Assembly: GCA_043808545.1 (NCBI GenBank)
Contig: JAZDEU010000058.1
Coordinates: forward strand, 1 to 34,515
Length of the DNA: 34,515 bases
From: JAZDEU01 sp043808545
GTDB lineage: Bacteria > Patescibacteriota > Patescibacteriia > JAZDEU01
Reading direction: 5' to 3'
The notes beneath the pieces are model-generated. The model saw only the letters and a program-made list of their open reading frames with translations, ran no database searches and had not been told where the DNA came from. A program made the translations under genes and the position numbers. Below, one piece after another: positions 32,725 to 34,515 of the stretch (position 1 is the first letter of the stretch; the number at the start of each line of letters is the position of its first letter).

Positions 32725-32755
32725 AGCGCCAGTTGCTTTAAAAGCAACTGGCGCT
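32725..32755. repeat. Palindrome copy 2, between the AAA ATPase gene and the surface protein gene
   Basis: A perfect 31-nt palindrome (15 + 1 + 15; AGCGCCAGTTGCTTT and complement). It lies just after the stop of the surface protein gene on the minus strand and may also act as its terminator stem. Confidence 0.9.
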
Positions 32756-32775
32756 GAACAAACATAATAAATATC

Positions 32776-34515
32776 TTATGTGCCAACATACCAAATTTTA
32801 ACCGTACCTATTAAATTATTAACATCCTCATCAGCAACCCATGCCGTAAAATTTATATATTCATTTGGCAAATTATGTCCTGATAAATGAGATATGTTAA
32901 TTTCATCTCCAGACAGTCTTCCATCCCATTCCATCACATATCCATCTCTATAACTAACTACATTTCCAAGATCATCTTTAATAGATGCTGACATTACACT
33001 ATTCTCATCTCCATAAATAGCTCCAAAATTAAATGATGCTGTAATAAGAACCTTACCTTGCGACCCGCACCGCACAACAAACAAATTATTAGCCAATGCA
33101 CTACCAGTACCTATTTTTACACCATTTGCTGTAGTTTGATATGTTCCATCTGAAAACTTTATACCATCAGTTTTTATATTACCGGATACTTCTAATTTAT
33201 CGCCTGGCGTTATCGTCCCGATGCCGACGTTGCCCCCATTATCGATATATAATCTTGGACCATTTCCGGCATTAAACTTTAATCCTCTCATTCCATCGCC
33301 CGAAGCCGTATCTCCAATTATAATATCGGTTCCATTTTGCGAAATGACAGGTCCGATTATTTGATTATCTATATAAAAACTCGCGGCTCTCAATGTTCCG
33401 TTTACATCAAGTTTAAATGAAGGCGCCGTTGTTCCGATGCCGACGCTACCGTTTAATATAGTCTTTGTTATTGAATCGTTCCCCAAGACAACGCTATTTG
33501 ACCCTTTGCCAATTGCTTGATATCCGATCACGATTTCATTAGTGCCGTTCTCTGTCATTGGGTTAGCACTCTGACCAAGAAAAACAGACTGATTAGAATT
33601 TACATTTGGTGCGCCTGTATCATTCCTATTGTTTCCAGCAAAATCTCCTATGGCAACATTGCTATCTCCTGTTGTGTTGGCGCCAAGAGCATTTCTGCCA
33701 ATAATAGTATTAAGAGATCCGACTGTATTACTTGCAAAAGCATATTCTCCGATTATGGTATTATTAAGTCCAATCCCCTTCCCTATTGTAAGACCGTTAA
33801 TCTTGGCATCACCTGCCACGTCTAACTTCGCGCCGGGCGTTATCGTCCCGATCCCCACGTTGCCGCTGTTGTCAATTCTTACTCTTTCCGCGTCATTGGT
33901 TTTAAATATCATATAATCGCCAGGGTGATAATATCCTATTCTTCCGACATCAACATCGCTTTCGTCGCCAAAATTAATAATATTCCATCCACTTGCGGCT
34001 TCCGCTTTCATATTTAGATAAGAATGATTTCCTAATCCAACCGCTTCAATTTTTAAAATAGCGCCTGTTGTTCCGTTTACCGTAAGTCCATTTGAAAATG
34101 TTTGCAATGCCGTCCACGTGTTTGCGTTGCCTAAATTTAAAGCTAAAGTATATGGACTCCCTGATGTTCCGACGCCGCCCGTTGTTAATGTTGCATTGCC
34201 GGTTGGCGTGCCGATAACTTCGTTCCCGATGATGCCGTCTGCCTCCGCTACATTCGCCGGCGCCTCCCAACTCGCCAGACCGCTCGCGTCAGATGTTAAT
34301 ACTTTGCCCGCTCCGAAATTTCCTCCTGTGATTTTTACTTGTCCCGCTATTTCTAATTTTGCGCCGGGCGTTGCCGTCCCGATTCCGATATTTGTTCCAT
34401 CATTATATAAAACACTGTTTCCAATCCATGCGCTTCCATTATGCCGCAAAGTCTGTCCGCTTGTCCCAGCAGGCAGTCCCGCCAAATCTTGCCAACTCGC
34501 CAGACCGCTCGCGTC
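32776..34515 (-). CDS. Giant repetitive surface/fibre protein (5' part off the window)
   Basis: The frame is open to the window edge (580 codons), so the N-terminus is missing; the GTG/TTG-like start near 34485 is internal. It is built of fibre-like repeats. GNVGIGT.TPGAKLDVAG-type units occur four times, and the phrase DASGLASW occurs at both 34270-34290 and the right edge, about 225 nt apart. A central stretch resembles YadA head repeats (NTIIGRNALGANTTGDSNVA, SNSVVLGND). The last 120 residues (LFVVRCGSQGKVLITASFNF onwards) form a separate globular domain. G+C is visibly higher than in the neighbours. Such proteins are probably trimeric fibres for attachment to a host cell; phage tail fibres share the style. 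No membrane anchor is visible in this part. Confidence 0.75.
   Translation of the reverse strand, partial: DASGLASWQDLAGLPAGTSGQTLRHNGSAWIGNSVLYNDGTNIGIGTATPGAKLEIAGQVKITGGNFGAGKVLTSDASGLASWEAPANVAEADGIIGNEVIGTPTGNATLTTGGVGTSGSPYTLALNLGNANTWTALQTFSNGLTVNGTTGAILKIEAVGLGNHSYLNMKAEAASGWNIINFGDESDVDVGRIGYYHPGDYMIFKTNDAERVRIDNSGNVGIGTITPGAKLDVAGDAKINGLTIGKGIGLNNTIIGEYAFASNTVGSLNTIIGRNALGANTTGDSNVAIGDFAGNNRNDTGAPNVNSNQSVFLGQSANPMTENGTNEIVIGYQAIGKGSNSVVLGNDSITKTILNGSVGIGTTAPSFKLDVNGTLRAASFYIDNQIIGPVISQNGTDIIIGDTASGDGMRGLKFNAGNGPRLYIDNGGNVGIGTITPGDKLEVSGNIKTDGIKFSDGTYQTTANGVKIGTGSALANNLFVVRCGSQGKVLITASFNFGAIYGDENSVMSASIKDDLGNVVSYRDGYVMEWDGRLSGDEINISHLSGHNLPNEYINFTAWVADEDVNNLIGTVKIWYVGT

Noticed and set aside
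1..34515. Alternative genetic code (UGA as sense)
   Set aside because: fmt ends at TGA at the expected length and all other genes read normally with the standard code.
1..34515. CRISPR arrays, tRNA or rRNA genes, transposases
   Set aside because: No regularly spaced direct repeats with unique spacers, no cloverleaf ends or rRNA motifs, and no transposase motif were seen on either strand. The palindromes are irregularly spaced.
1..34515. Avoidance of CAATTG, the predicted target of the MunI-like enzyme
   Set aside because: Several CAATTG sites are visible (for example near 8463, 13142, 14809, 20850, 25264, 33509). I cannot compute a reliable expectation, so no claim is made.

Overview
The window looks like chromosome of an AT-rich, small-genome bacterium of the Candidate Phyla Radiation (Patescibacteria), probably Parcubacteria-like. 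This is inferred from several things. Housekeeping genes (rpmE, prfA, murA, rplJ-rplL, rsmI, rarA, priA, def, fmt, tgt) are packed among genes typical of these lineages: a PEGA-domain protein, a large VirD4/TraG-like ATPase, GtrA, a lysozyme-like protein with 'KRPI' repeats, and a giant repeat-rich surface protein. Shine-Dalgarno sites are scarce, and at least two promoters place the -10 box directly before the ATG (leaderless). Intergenic spaces are full of dispersed palindromes. The code is standard: fmt ends in TGA and no gene needs recoding.

Layout. 1-1855 (minus): a type I restriction-modification locus, a half-size hsdS broken by a run of ten A, followed by hsdM, which runs off the left edge. 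2040-5161 (plus): rpmE, prfA, murA, separated by palindromic elements. 5439-7098: a complete type II system resembling MunI (predicted CAATTG), made of a controller protein, an EcoRI/MunI-type nuclease and a convergent MT-A70 adenine methylase. Both promoters share an operator-like sequence. 7256-8656: a PEGA-like membrane-anchored protein. 8946-10428 (minus): rplJ-rplL behind a long leader with L10-leader features. 10687-14851 (plus): a multi-pass membrane protein and a B12-binding radical SAM enzyme, then a structured, possibly non-coding segment. 15107-21069 (minus): rsmI, a coiled-coil protein, GtrA, the VirD4-like ATPase and rarA. 21493-28090 (plus): the lysozyme-like protein, a LigB/Memo-fold protein, a PriA homologue, def and fmt. 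28178-34515 (minus): an O-antigen-ligase-like protein, tgt, an AAA/DUF4143 ATPase and the 3' part of a giant surface protein.

The most unusual signal is the repeat content. Several families of short palindromes and A/T-rich 'text-like' repeats fill nearly every gap, sometimes nested inside one another (26123-26390). Members also lie in frame inside conserved genes: fmt, rsmI (about 45 extra residues), tgt (two or three sites), the O-antigen ligase and the 750-residue membrane protein. This resembles the Rickettsia palindromic elements but with different sequences.

Two enzymes look functionally remodelled. The Tgt homologue has lost all four zinc ligands while keeping its catalytic aspartates. 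The PriA homologue has lost Walker A, Walker B and motif VI while keeping eight zinc-binding cysteines.

Together the genes cover translation (L31, L10, L7/L12, RF1, RsmI, Def, Fmt, Tgt), replication-fork maintenance (RarA, PriA-like), envelope building (MurA, O-antigen-ligase-like, GtrA, surface proteins) and defence (two restriction-modification systems). No tRNA, rRNA, CRISPR array or transposase gene was recognised.
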